From Acetivibrio alkalicellulosi (GTDB lineage Bacteria > Bacillota > Clostridia > Acetivibrionales > Acetivibrionaceae): a stretch of DNA of 64,000 bases. Positions 56,701 to 64,000 of this stretch are shown here, piece by piece. Within the stretch, counting starts at the first letter, position 1, and each line of letters begins with the position of its first letter. The position numbers were made by a program, and so were the translations under genes. The stretch covers positions 305,828 to 369,827 of the forward strand of contig VLTH01000002.1 of assembly GCA_008125075.1 (NCBI GenBank), written 5' to 3'. Under the pieces are notes generated by a model, which did not search any database, was not told where the DNA came from, and worked only from the letters and a program-made list of their open reading frames with translations.

Positions 56701-56936
56701 TTTATTATGGAGTATCTGATAAAGAGGCTGCAATTATTTCTAAAATCGGTGTTCCGCGTTTTGCAGTTAAGTATGTGCTGAATGAACTAAAAGTAGAACA
56801 CCCAAAACTTGAAATTAACGTAAAGAATATGGAGCAATTAAAAAAGACTATAATAAGAATGAAGCCTGAACAATACAAGATGGAAAATGTGTCAGGGGAT
56901 ATTGTGAAAGAGATTGTAGATAGTAAAATAGAATAG
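53694..56936 (+). CDS. hamB: HamB-like SF2 helicase of a Hachiman-type system
   Basis: 1080 residues. An N-terminal helical domain (1-300) precedes the helicase core: SMPTSSGKSLLAE (Walker A, about 335-347), STPEKLE (motif Ib), MDEAHNIGDKSRG (DEAH box, about 446), FTTTTLAQGMNFP (motif V) and NIAGRAGRAYKD (motif VI, about 710). The motif V/VI forms are Ski2-like. A helical C-terminal region follows. The ATG inside the end of hamA is chosen over upstream readings because it gives coupled translation with GAGGCGA before it. Confidence 0.78.
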   Translation: MNNIDTITSSIKAVFNVSEDNLSSLNVMLTNIDANHIYNKFGEYSKVNKYSSEELLSKTNLLNALMEIVLENPNMEAIESNDRKNLLSELYRATASLYEQLLNQDTDSTWRNLPYIVMYSMLSYLADKQTVSNLVIEVYNNKLQANMDQFINFKTIQQLEFATYYIIVLMLSNIKNYDGLVTLNSYIEKAEEALDKAQNEEIEKEEMDVENGLKISAFGNIIYLTSLLKEYLFTGKIENEENQDIYSVIDVYSYNAFYLLGTENIELKLIGHLLKYAYTQVTENSIWSIAEKSPKIRQFIESNLLGKGRYIYSLLPSQREVISEVLTPKKSIIVSMPTSSGKSLLAEMQILFSLHNYREEGFRPTVCYIVPTNALIEQVKRDLKEDFKEFELSIETALPSYDVDKIEDEILNRKHIDILISTPEKLESLVRIGHPSIMDTRLVIMDEAHNIGDKSRGSKFELVLAAIKQKMKEVNFLLLSPFIPNADEIGEWLADSRRNSAVVSMEWSPTNQYIGCNLLKNSKTQSVLEFYKSARNQLGTENIEIVLRNNPTDVKEKMKSTSIDNAVKLSVVLSDFVEQDGNVLILCVGPGTTKTLAKKIKDFFISNGKLKDLSSYKEIKKALEIIKLETNEDDALLECIKYGVCYHNSGLSGLVKETIEDLLKKNLIKFAFTTTTLAQGMNFPISAVIFDTVKFRGENSRSLTNAEFWNIAGRAGRAYKDKEGYVIVSYTNTQKETRENVKKYIKQDAEEVISSLNSFFAGDNHISLDYDFLKEVDNAPVLNLLQYISHILNIGYEYNIKSTELAKIRTILNDSYLYHSLDKQEGYINAQRKLNNFVTQYVHHINDKKKEELKKADQLGISDISFSKIKSQTSAFIMDLKSKGDNEYKASEIILRTKNFERLAEIINIIARIPEININMIGQGQLDPQSIAKLLIGWVNGEKISKIAASIRRDNQSLESVMELCNKYLNSQMKSYMPWGINIYQELSYDLETENAKMLPSYIYYGVSDKEAAIISKIGVPRFAVKYVLNELKVEHPKLEINVKNMEQLKKTIIRMKPEQYKMENVSGDIVKEIVDSKIE

Positions 56937-57152
56937 GAATATTGATTTTATCAAAGCATGACATTTTTCCTAATTTGTTGAGTGTGAGGTATACTTATAA
57001 TTTGCAACTTTCAAAATCCAGCGTATGTGAGTACATGCAATTCTATGTTCGGGAAGTGTTTCACAAAAACTTCACAAGATTTGTAGTAAAAAGTGGATTT
57101 AAGAAGCAAGTTGTGGGTTGTAGTGGATAATTATAAAAATGAAAATATACGT

Positions 57153-57207
57153 CTGGAAATCGTGTGACGTGTTAAAGCGTCCGAGGGTTCGAATCTCTCT
57201 CCGCCAG
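57153..57207 (+). repeat. attR: duplicated 3' end of tRNA-Ser
   Basis: CTGGAAATCGTGTGACGTG onward matches the tRNA-Ser from its anticodon loop through the variable arm, TTCGAAT and CTCTCTCCGCCAG, with four bases lost near the T-arm/acceptor junction. It marks the right end of the island. Confidence 0.9.
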
Positions 57208-57839
57208 ACAGAAGGGGTTTCGCTTGTTGGAAGCAAAATCCATTTTGTTATTTAGAGCAGATTTTCTAACATTTATAATCTAAGCTGTCTAATTTTTAAC
57301 ATTTGATTAGCCCTTAGTGACAATTCAAACAAGAGCTAATGCCCTTATATTATAACTATTAAAGAAGATCTTTTAATAAAATTATTTACCCAAATTAGGC
57401 TTGTAAAATATCTCTAACTAATTTCCGCTAGTATTTTTTGTAATAATATTGACAAAAAACCAAAGCCTCTTATTAGCTTGTATCGTAGCATTAAAATTCT
57501 TGTTAGAACTTGTGTTCTTTCAAACTAGGGTGTTTACTACTTTAAGTTTAATTTTATTTAATAAGTAATATTGATTATTCTTTGTATATGGTATACTTAT
57601 TAATAAAATTAGAAGGGAATATAAAGTTTATAATATAAATGTACAAAAAATTGAAAAATTGAAGAGGTATTTAGCTGAAATAATTGATAGATATGCTCTA
57701 AATAATCTTCACAAGAAGAAAAGCAAAGAGCGACAAATAATAAGTCAATTAGATGGCACATAAACTTAGTCTCTTTTTTATATAAGACTGGGAATCGCTT
57801 TGTGAAACGTATATAATAAAAGAAAAGATTAGAAGGAGT
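57208..57839. other. Gene-poor junction beyond the island
   Basis: 632 bp with no intact gene. The stretch 57634-57765 stays open without a start codon and vaguely recalls Spo0E-type proteins. ACTATTAAAG and other AT-rich tracts fill the rest. Confidence 0.5.
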
Positions 57840-58285
57840 ATGACTATAAACTCTAAAATTATAATGTATCAGACCGAAGATGGTCTGACAAAAATAGAAA
57901 CTACTTTTGAAAATGATATCGTTTGGCTCTCCATTGACCAAATGGCTGAATTATTTCAACGTGATAAATCCACTATCTATAGGCATATAAAAAATATATT
58001 TAACGAAGGAGAACTGCAGATGATGGTAAAACATATCAAGTAGACTATTATAACTTGGACGTAATTATTTCTGTAGGTTATCGTGTAAAATCCTTGCGAG
58101 GTACACAGTTTAGAATTTGGGCTAGTAATGTTTTAAAAGAATATATGAAAAAAGGATTTGCCATGAATGATGACCTTCTAAAAAATAATGGCGGAGGAAT
58201 TTATTTTAATGAACTACTTGAGCGAATTCGTGATATTATAAATATCGGTGTCAAAGTAATTATTAAGTCCGAAAGGTTTGAATGA
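57840..58285 (+). pseudogene. RhuM-family gene, internally deleted and frameshifted
   Basis: The first part begins TINSKIIMYQTEDG and includes IVWLSIDQMAELFQRDKSTI, the RhuM N-terminus with its HTH. About 15 codons are then lost, and DGKTYQVDYYNLDVIISVGY continues in another frame. RGTQFRIWASNVLKEYMKKG is the conserved middle. The C-terminus is cut off after LLERIRDI. AGAAGGAG precedes ATG. Confidence 0.85.
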
Positions 58286-58341
58286 ATAAAAGTATGGTAT
58301 AATAAAATAAGAATAGTATTTTGAAAGAAGGTGCTGGTACA

Positions 58342-58581
58342 ATGAAACATGCTATAGAAGGTATTTATAGTGATGGAAAAGTTATATTTAATGAACAGGT
58401 GCCGATTAAAGGTAAGTCAAAAGTTTTGGTAGTATTTTTAGAAGATTATAAAGAAAAGATGGACAGAAAACAACGACTAATGGATACATTTGGGACATGG
58501 GAAGATGGTAAAGATTCTGAGCAGATTATAAATGATATTAAGGCGTCAAGAAATTCAAGGAAGGAAGACTTTAGTTTATGA
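58342..58581 (+). CDS. VapB-like antitoxin
   Basis: 79 residues. A short beta-type N-terminus (KHAIEGIYSDGKVIFNEQVP) is followed by a basic-acidic tail ending NDIKASRNSRKEDFSL, a common ending of antitoxins paired with PIN toxins. Its stop overlaps the toxin start by four bases. ATG has AAGGTG eight bases upstream; TTG at 58321 is a poorer choice. Confidence 0.72.
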   Translation: MKHAIEGIYSDGKVIFNEQVPIKGKSKVLVVFLEDYKEKMDRKQRLMDTFGTWEDGKDSEQIINDIKASRNSRKEDFSL

Positions 58582-58976
58582 GATATTTACTAGATACTAA
58601 TATGTGTATCTATTGGTTTAAGGGGAAAAACGGCATTGATATCAAAATGCAAAATCTAGATATTGATGATATAGCTGTTTCAGCTGTTACAATTGGAGAG
58701 CTATTATATGGAGCATATAATTCTGCAAGTGTAGATAAGAATTTATCTAGAGTTCGAGTCTTTTAAGAGTCTGTAAATGTTTTACTGTTAGACAGAGCAT
58801 GTTTTGAAGCGTATGCAAAAGTAAAGGCTAAGCTTAGATCGGAAGGAAAGATACTTGATGATTTCGATATTCTGATTGCTGCAACGGCTTTAGTTAATGA
58901 TTGTATTGTCGTTACAAATAATGTGAAACATTTTAAAAGGATTGAAGGCTTAGCGTTAGAAATTTGGGCGGAATAG
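58578..58976 (+). pseudogene. VapC-type PIN toxin with one in-frame stop
   Basis: The N-terminal part holds YLLDTNMCIYWFKG (first catalytic Asp) and VTIGELLYGAY (Glu). After VRVF a TAA stops translation at about codon 63. The same frame then resumes ESVNVLLLDRACFEAYAK and ILDDFDILIAATAL, giving the third acidic residue, then TNNVKHF and an ordinary stop. A single base change from TTA (Leu) explains it. Toxin probably dead unless the stop is read through. Confidence 0.88.
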
Positions 58977-59526
58977 AAAATTACGTAGTACTAAAAAGGT
59001 AATTGCGCTTTATACATTAGAATAATATCTTTAATTTAATAAAAAGCACTATCTAAAACAGTTAAATGCCTGTTTTTTCTTGTTAATGCTATTTTTTTAG
59101 TACCTATCAAATATTTTGTCTTATGTAATTGATTTTTGTAAATTATGACAGTGGGTTATGACATGAGAAGTATCTTATATGAATCACTGCAAAATGTCCT
59201 GTTTAACAACATCAATTTACTCTAAGGTATAAAGAGTTCAATTGCCGTACTCCTATTATCCTTCAACTTCAGAGCAAGTTTGATTGCTATTATATTATAT
59301 TGAGTAGTGTACTGTCCTAGTTCACTCTTAACATTTACAGATATTTTATGACTTCCAGATATATCTGTTTTTTTACTATTTCTTCGAGGTCTTTATTATG
59401 CAAAATCAACATTATTGCTATGTACAAATTATAAATTCAAAGTGATGAAAAGATGATAGGGGAATGTGATATAATAGCATTAAGATAAAATAGTTTCTGA
59501 GTTATATATAAAGGAGTGATTCTCAA
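58977..59526. other. 550-bp gene-poor region
   Basis: No intact gene. On the minus strand, around 59226-59380, about 50 codons stay open without a start (KISVNVKSELGQYTTQYN within), probably a gene fragment of unknown family. Confidence 0.45.
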
Positions 59527-59814
59527 ATGAATACTATAAAAATAGAACTAGAGGTTCCTGAAGCTTTGGCTGAATATGTAGATATAAAAAACACAGAATA
59601 TCAAAGAAAAGTTAAAGAATTAATGCTTTTTGAGTTAATCAAAGAAGGAAAGATATCATTTGGTAAAGCTGCTGAAATTTTAGAAACAGACAAAATGTCT
59701 CTTATAACTAGTTTGGGAAGTCTAGGTATTTCTTATTTTGAAAATGATATAGAAGAAGTTGTTGAAGATGCGAACAGTGCTAGAAAAGTAATGGGGGAAA
59801 ATAATAGATGTTGA
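59527..59814 (+). CDS. UPF0175-family antitoxin
   Basis: 95 residues. The UPF0175 pattern is clear: LELVPEALAEY-like start (IELEVPEALAEYV), LMLFELIKEGKISFGKAAEIL and LGSLGISYFEND. These proteins pair with DUF3368 PIN toxins; the remains of one overlap its stop. AAGGAGTG precedes ATG. Confidence 0.85.
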   Translation: MNTIKIELEVPEALAEYVDIKNTEYQRKVKELMLFELIKEGKISFGKAAEILETDKMSLITSLGSLGISYFENDIEEVVEDANSARKVMGENNRC

Positions 59815-59906
59815 TTGTGTCAGATACAACGCCCATTATATCATTCATTAAAATTGGTGATAAGAATATGTATGGCGAAATTATTTTGCCAGAAGCTGTT
59901 TTTTGA
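59808..59906 (+). pseudogene. DUF3368 PIN toxin, N-terminal remnant
   Basis: 32 codons: MLIVSDTTPIISFIKIG is the DUF3368 start with the catalytic Asp, and MYGEIILPEAVF the next conserved block, with a few residues between them missing. A stop follows and the remaining two thirds are absent. The antitoxin is thus an orphan. Confidence 0.8.
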
Positions 59907-59911
59907 AATAA

Positions 59912-59939
59912 AAAAACTACTTCAAATAAAGTAGTTTTT
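59912..59939. terminator. Hairpin terminator after the toxin remnant
   Basis: AAAAACTACTT / AAGTAGTTTTT with a CAAATA loop, usable in both directions. Confidence 0.75.
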
Positions 59940-59990
59940 ATTTTAATCGTAAGCGTCATATAATACCCACCTAAAAAAATTACAAATTTA

Positions 59991-61595
59991 TTATATGCTA
60001 TTATTATTAAATTTACAGACTTCTGGAATGTCTTTAGACCAAGGCAAATATGAGTCTAATATTTTTTGATCATTGACATCTGAATTAGGCAACATGTGTA
60101 ATAGATATTTTAGATATTCAAAAGGCTTTAGGTTATTTTCTCTAGCTGTTTGAATTATACTATAAATAATTGCACTTGCAGTAGCTCCACTTGGAGTGTT
60201 ACAAAACAAAAAGTTTTTTCTACTTATTACAAATGATTTTATGCTCCTCTCAGTAATGTTATTGTCAATATAAAGTCTTCCATCTAGTAGAAAACCACAA
60301 AGCTTGTCCCAAAGGTTTAAACAGTATTGAATTGCATTTCCTGTAGCACTTTTAGGAGTTAGAACTTTACGCTGAATTTTTAACCAGCTATAGAAATCAT
60401 CTAATACTGGTTTGCTTTTTTCCAGCCTTAATGCATATCTTTCTTCTACACTTACTTCTTTTAGATCTTTTTCTATATCAAAAAGTTTATTACAAAAGTC
60501 TAAACCTTCTTGGGCTGCACATGTTTTGGTTCTCTTTGTTTTGGGCAGGACTTTTAATGCCTCATCAAATTTTCTGCGGGCATGCACAAAACAACAAATT
60601 CTGGTAATACTAGGAATTGAATTATATCCAGCATAACCATCTGTACATAGATATGATTTAAAGTTCTCTAAAAATTTTTTTGGGTGTTTTCCAGCCCTAG
60701 TAGTTTGGTATTCGAAAAGCACTATGGGTGGTCCATCTCTTCCAGTTCGATAAACCCACATGTAGGAGTTAGTTGTTGCAGCTCTTCCGGGCTCATGTAA
60801 TACCTGTACTTCGGTTTCATCGGCACAGATTATATCTTTTTGCAATAGATAGTAGTGCATTCTCTCATATATATAATGCAACCATCTGTTAGTAGCAATT
60901 AGTAACCAATTTGACATTGTTTGTCTGGATATATCCAAATCAAGCTGCTTCCACTGTTGTTCTTGTCTATACAATGGTAATCCAAACATAAATTTTTGAA
61001 CCATTACATGAGCTATTGTAGATGCAGAAGCTATACTTTTGGGAATTGGAGGTTCTGGCATCTTTGTTGTTACAATAGGATTATCAATCCCATTATTATC
61101 ACAATTACGGCATCCATATATATATCTTACATGTTCTATAACTTTAACTGTTGCTGGTATAACCTCAAGTTCTTTTCTAACTTCAGTACGTATTTCATGA
61201 AGATTACTATTACAGTTTTCACAAAATAATTCATCTTCAGATAATTTATACTCAATTACTTCGACAGGGAGATCTTTTAACATTTCTTCTCTATGGCCTT
61301 TTCGCTTTTTGCGTTTATATGTAATTTCTTCTATTGATGGTTCTGGGACTTCTGGCTTTACATCAGATAAAGCTTCTGCTTCGTTGAAAAGAGAAATTTG
61401 CTCATTAATCACAGTCTTTTCACTGGAACGGCCATAAAGCCTATGCTGGCTGAGGCGAAATTGCTCCTCAAACCAGTTAAGCTTAGCTGAAAGTTCAGCA
61501 TTTTCTTCTTGAAGTAAATTATTTTTCTCTTGAAGTAGAGAAAGTTCTTTTTGAAGTTTTTCTATAATATCTGCGTCAGTTAATAATTTTTTCAT
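59991..61595 (-). CDS. tnpC: IS66 transposase TnpC
   Basis: 534 residues. An N-terminal leucine-zipper-like coiled coil (about 8-50) precedes a zinc-finger-like domain with CENCNSNLHEI and YGCRNC. The DDE core includes ADETEVQVLHEPGR, CTDGYAGYN and the final acidic region NNITERSIKSFVISRKNFLF. Complete and uninterrupted. Confidence 0.96.
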   Translation of the reverse strand: MKKLLTDADIIEKLQKELSLLQEKNNLLQEENAELSAKLNWFEEQFRLSQHRLYGRSSEKTVINEQISLFNEAEALSDVKPEVPEPSIEEITYKRKKRKGHREEMLKDLPVEVIEYKLSEDELFCENCNSNLHEIRTEVRKELEVIPATVKVIEHVRYIYGCRNCDNNGIDNPIVTTKMPEPPIPKSIASASTIAHVMVQKFMFGLPLYRQEQQWKQLDLDISRQTMSNWLLIATNRWLHYIYERMHYYLLQKDIICADETEVQVLHEPGRAATTNSYMWVYRTGRDGPPIVLFEYQTTRAGKHPKKFLENFKSYLCTDGYAGYNSIPSITRICCFVHARRKFDEALKVLPKTKRTKTCAAQEGLDFCNKLFDIEKDLKEVSVEERYALRLEKSKPVLDDFYSWLKIQRKVLTPKSATGNAIQYCLNLWDKLCGFLLDGRLYIDNNITERSIKSFVISRKNFLFCNTPSGATASAIIYSIIQTARENNLKPFEYLKYLLHMLPNSDVNDQKILDSYLPWSKDIPEVCKFNNNSI

Positions 61596-61673
61596 GTAAT
61601 TATTATATCAAATTTTTATCATAAATGCCATAGAAAAACATAAATTTTTTCGATTTTTTTCTCTTTAAAGCAT

Positions 61674-62024
61674 TTATATTACTGCTTTTGAGTTAACTTT
61701 CTTGTGTGCTTGTTTTTGTTCAATACATAAACCATCTAGTAGCCAGTTCAATTGTCTTCTATCTATATTAATAGTACTTGATGAATTTTGAGGCCACTTA
61801 AAAGTTCCCTTTTCAAGACGCCTTGTAAATAACCAAAATCCGTTGTGATCCCACATCAACATTTTAATACAATCACATTTTTTGTTGCAGAATACAAAAA
61901 TACTTGATGAGAAAGGATCAAGTTCAAAACATTCCTGAACTATAGCTGCTAATCCATAAATACCACGTCGCATATCTGTACTTCCACAGGCTATAAAAAT
62001 TTTTTCAAATCCCCAACTTAACAT
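61674..62024 (-). CDS. tnpB: IS66 accessory protein TnpB
   Basis: 116 residues. FIACGSTDMRRGIYGLAAIV and the block IFVFCNKKCDCIKMLMWDHNGF followed by RLEKGTF are the TnpB (IS66 Orf2) signature. Its ATG overlaps the tnpA stop. Confidence 0.95.
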   Translation of the reverse strand: MLSWGFEKIFIACGSTDMRRGIYGLAAIVQECFELDPFSSSIFVFCNKKCDCIKMLMWDHNGFWLFTRRLEKGTFKWPQNSSSTINIDRRQLNWLLDGLCIEQKQAHKKVNSKAVI

Positions 62025-62319
62025 GTTAAACCTATAACCTTTACAACTTCAGCTAAAAGTTTACTGTTAAATCCTTCTGATACTTCAATAATGGCATTAC
62101 CTATTTTAATATTTAATGTGGTATTTGATTGATCTTCAACTACTTTTAAAGGAACCCAGTCTTGTGTCTCTTTGTTATTTTTTTAAAATAATTATACCAT
62201 TTATTAAGACTTCTTAAGTTTACATTGTTGTTTTTACACCATTGTGTTTGATTTTGTCCACTCTTTTTAAATTGTTCTACTATGTCTCTCCACATCTTTA
62301 GATTTTTTTCTTCTGACAT
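62018..62319 (-). pseudogene. tnpA: IS66 TnpA, frameshifted at an A7 run
   Basis: The frame starts SEEKNLKMWRDIVEQFKKSG, reads NTQW-type HTH text through SLNKWYNYFKK, then meets seven A's and goes out of frame. One extra base restores NKETQDWVPLKVV and IKIGNAIIEVSEGF up to its stop beside tnpB. It could be a true mutation or productive slippage at the A-run. GGAGGTG precedes ATG. Confidence 0.8.
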
Positions 62320-62453
62320 AAAAACACCTCCAAATTTATATTGAAGGTATTATCTCATATATTATTTTCATTTAAAATGTGGGTAATATATGACGCTTAC
62401 TTTTAATCATTGTTTCCTGTTAAATTATTACTTGCAAACTGTAAGAATCGAGA

Positions 62454-62801
62454 CTAATCGAAAAACTTTCCCTTATGAAAATTCTCATTTCCAAGTTTTT
62501 TTGCTGTCATCCTAAATATAACGCAACCATCTGGACATACAACATCCTTACTATATTTTCTATTACCACCGATGTTCTCTAAATCTCCACCACTTCTGAC
62601 AGCTTCCATGATTGGGAACATAATCATCATTACTTTAGAGCAAATACCCTGTCCATTTACATTTACAGGACAACCATAGGTACAGGTATACTTGTCTCCT
62701 ACTTCCTCGCCATTTCGGCAATATTTCTCTGTGTGGTCGCCACGAAGAAACCCTATTACCTCGATTTCCCATTCATACTCTTCATTATACCATTTTTTCA
62801 T
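62454..62801 (-). CDS. TIGR04076-family small Cys-rich protein
   Basis: 115 residues with five Cys. YTCTYGCPVNVNGQGICSKV then MFPIMEAVRSGGDLENIGGN and DVVCPDGCVIFRM match the pattern of TIGR04076 proteins, whose function is unknown (metal or cluster binding is plausible). GGAGG lies upstream of ATG. Alone, beside the IS66 element. Confidence 0.72.
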   Translation of the reverse strand: MKKWYNEEYEWEIEVIGFLRGDHTEKYCRNGEEVGDKYTCTYGCPVNVNGQGICSKVMMIMFPIMEAVRSGGDLENIGGNRKYSKDVVCPDGCVIFRMTAKKLGNENFHKGKFFD

Positions 62802-63105
62802 GATAAACCTCCATATTCTAACTTTAAATATTTATTAATTTTTATAAGTGCCATATCCATAACTAGCGCACCATCAATAGATTTTCACAATAATTTAGTA
62901 TATCTTTAGTTCTAGCATAACCATTACGCGACTTGAAAACTTTATCTATTTTGATTTCACTAGCTAATGTCTCAAGTAAGCTAATATGTGAAGGCCAGGT
63001 GTCGGGAAGCCGGAGCTGAACTAAGGAAAACTACATTAGCTACTTTGTCTCGCTTTATATAAATAATTCGAATTAACAAAACGATAAATTGGAATATGTA
63101 TGGGG
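62802..63105. other. Gene-fragment region
   Basis: About 300 bp. On the minus strand a stretch near 62868-62980 codes ETLASEIKIDKVFKSRNGYA and ends with a stop, with no start: a C-terminal gene remnant of unknown family. A GC-richer patch at 63000-63020 is unexplained. Confidence 0.4.
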
Positions 63106-63381
63106 CTACTCAATAGTATCTTCATTTATAAAATCATATTCACTATCTATTAATATCTGCAAATACTTATCAAAGCTATTTTCAATTATTTGATTCGCAG
63201 ACAACAGATAATACGGGTATCCCTCTAAATCAGAACCAAGAAAGTAAAAACCAAGCTTTTCACCTGCATATTCTCTCCAGTATGTACCATCTACAAATTG
63301 AAGAAGTTGCACTAACGAATCAGGAATATTAGATTGTTTAGATTTTTTTTCATTAGGTGGAGAATATTTTACATAAAGCAC
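63106..63381 (-). CDS. Possible SUKH (SMI1/KNR4-like) protein, N-terminus unclear
   Basis: 91 residues from a GTG without a ribosome site. SLVQLLQFVDGTYWREYAGE and FYFLGSDLEGYPYYLLSANQ recall SUKH immunity/adaptor domains, whose consensus has a hydrophobic FxxxxG motif and FxxL near the middle. The frame stays open upstream into the end of the DUF445 gene, so the protein is probably cut at its start. Moderate support only. Confidence 0.4.
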   Translation of the reverse strand: MLYVKYSPPNEKKSKQSNIPDSLVQLLQFVDGTYWREYAGEKLGFYFLGSDLEGYPYYLLSANQIIENSFDKYLQILIDSEYDFINEDTIE

Positions 63382-63413
63382 TATGTTTATAAAATATCTA
63401 AAATATAATATTT

Positions 63414-64000
63414 TTATCTCATAAAAATTACTATTGTACCTTGTAGTATCCCAATTACAAAACCCAGTATAGCTCCAATATATTCTACAAACTTCAACTC
63501 TCTTGAAATTAAATCTAATAATATTTTTTCAAACATGTCAAAATCCATTTTATTAACTTTTTCTTCAACAATTGTTTTAATATTTATTGTATTGTCAGAT
63601 GAAATTATTTCATTAAAAATATCTGAAAAAAATGAACTTTCCTCTTCCATAAATTTTTCAAGTATTTTATTAATATGTCCACCAGCCATTGTCAGTATAA
63701 AAGTAGGAACATTTTCTTTTATAATTGTAGATATCTTTTCTTTTAATCTTTTTTTGACTAATTCTATATTCGTTTCATTAATAAAACTTTCTTTTAAATC
63801 TTCAATTCCTATTAGTTCTCTTTCAACTACTTTTCCAAGACTTTCAGCTATAGCAGACTGCCTCTTTGGAAAAACCCCTTGGATTTCAAAAAAGAATAAT
63901 TTAACTGGTTTTACAGGTTTAAAAAGCATTTTTATAGCGATCTTATTTGTAATCCAGCCAATAAATGATCCTAATATAGCAAGTAATAAAATTTTTATAA
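63414..64000 (-). CDS. DUF445 membrane protein, start outside window
   Basis: The frame is open to the window edge. GSFIGWITNKIAIKMLFKPV then FPKRQSAIAESLGKVVEREL is the DUF445 hallmark; the methionine at 63929 is internal to that motif, so the true start lies beyond the edge. The C-terminal helix (FVEYIGAILGFVIGILQGTI) anchors it again. YheB/YjiN-like function is unknown. Confidence 0.87.
   Translation of the reverse strand, partial: IKILLLAILGSFIGWITNKIAIKMLFKPVKPVKLFFFEIQGVFPKRQSAIAESLGKVVERELIGIEDLKESFINETNIELVKKRLKEKISTIIKENVPTFILTMAGGHINKILEKFMEEESSFFSDIFNEIISSDNTINIKTIVEEKVNKMDFDMFEKILLDLISRELKFVEYIGAILGFVIGILQGTIVIFMR

Larger units (their letters stand above)
45147..57207. mobile_element. 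Genomic (defence) island in tRNA-Ser, about 12 kb
   Basis: Bounded by tRNA-Ser and a copy of its 3' end. It contains an integrase remnant next to the tRNA, a partial NYN gene, a HEPN gene, an ImmA/XRE pair, small phage/plasmid-type ORFs, a Dam-like methylase, ParA and a Hachiman-like module. With no intact integrase, relaxase or replication gene it appears fixed. Mixed strands and several scars suggest more than one acquisition. Confidence 0.85.
59949..62400 (-). mobile_element. IS66-family insertion sequence, complete
   Basis: Terminal inverted repeats begin GTAAGCGTCATATA at both ends, matching at 21 of 22 positions. They are flanked by the 8-bp direct repeat TTTTAATC (59941-59948 and 62401-62408), the target duplication expected for IS66. 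The identical target repeats point to recent insertion. It carries the three standard genes in order tnpA, tnpB, tnpC on the minus strand. Confidence 0.96.

Noticed and set aside
56942..57130. 62-codon plus-strand ORF after hamB
   Set aside because: TTG start without ribosome site, no family resemblance, ends just before attR; likely chance.
57634..57765. Spo0E-like stretch (IEKLKRYLAEIIDRYAL ... SQLD)
   Set aside because: No start codon, and the SQxLD motif is one residue short; resemblance too weak.
59226..59380. Minus-strand open stretch in the gap before the UPF0175 gene
   Set aside because: No start codon and no recognisable family; listed only as a probable fragment.

Overview
The window is AT-rich (roughly 30% GC by eye) and reads as a chromosomal segment of an anaerobic, endospore-forming Firmicute of the Clostridia. 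The spore genes (bofA, yabG, veg, sipL, a cotS-like kinase, sleB/ypeB) show sporulation. The four-subunit ferredoxin-dependent oxoacid oxidoreductase and formate-tetrahydrofolate ligase show anaerobic metabolism. The LytS/AraC-regulated sugar ABC transporter would suit a saccharolytic clostridium; the exact genus is inference only.

Layout. 1-6.3 kb: the end of a VanW-family gene, a phosphodiesterase, yaaL-bofA, and a porGDAB operon closed by three stacked terminators. 6.4-8.5 kb (minus strand): a three-gene unit of a XRE regulator, a seven-helix AgrC-like membrane protein without a kinase domain, and an unannotated 40-residue AgrD-like peptide with Ser in place of the ring Cys. 8.8-18.8 kb: a small unknown gene, a cotS-like gene, fhs, then yabG-veg-sipL-ispE (the Bacillus order yabG-veg-ispE with sipL inserted), a GntR regulator, a MobA-like nucleotidyltransferase and a small metal-binding protein. 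19-28.8 kb: AAA+ ATPase, PspA, a coiled-coil membrane protein, FapA, an SbcD/SbcC-like pair and an NlpC/P60 lipoprotein. 28.8-34.5 kb: glycolipid glycosyltransferase, sleB-ypeB, and a dnaD-dnaC/I pair. 34.8-45 kb: tRNA-Arg with a stray 5' half-copy, a MerR regulator, a sugar ABC transporter with its histidine kinase and AraC-type response regulator, and two membrane-anchored or lipoprotein genes.

45.1-57.2 kb is a genomic island of about 12 kb in the 3' end of tRNA-Ser(GGA). The 3' part of the tRNA is duplicated at the far end (attR) and an integrase remnant lies beside the tRNA. The island carries a HEPN-domain protein, two tiny ORFs typical of mobile elements, an ImmA/XRE pair, a membrane protein, a lone Dam-like methylase, a ParA ATPase with an unknown partner, and a two-gene nuclease-helicase module that best fits Hachiman (HamA/HamB). 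It is a defence island whose own mobility looks lost.

57.2-64 kb is a decaying accessory zone. It holds a broken rhuM gene, a VapBC-like pair with a stop inside the toxin, a UPF0175 antitoxin with a cut-down DUF3368 toxin, and a complete IS66-family element with 8-bp target duplications. A TIGR04076 protein, a possible SUKH fragment and the start-truncated end of a DUF445 gene follow.

Two families of short structured intergenic repeats recur in the left half: tandem hairpins at about 1.1, 13.8 and 16.9 kb, and a hairpin coupled to terminators at about 6.2, 14.0, 15.8 and 28.8 kb. No CRISPR array or rRNA operon was seen.
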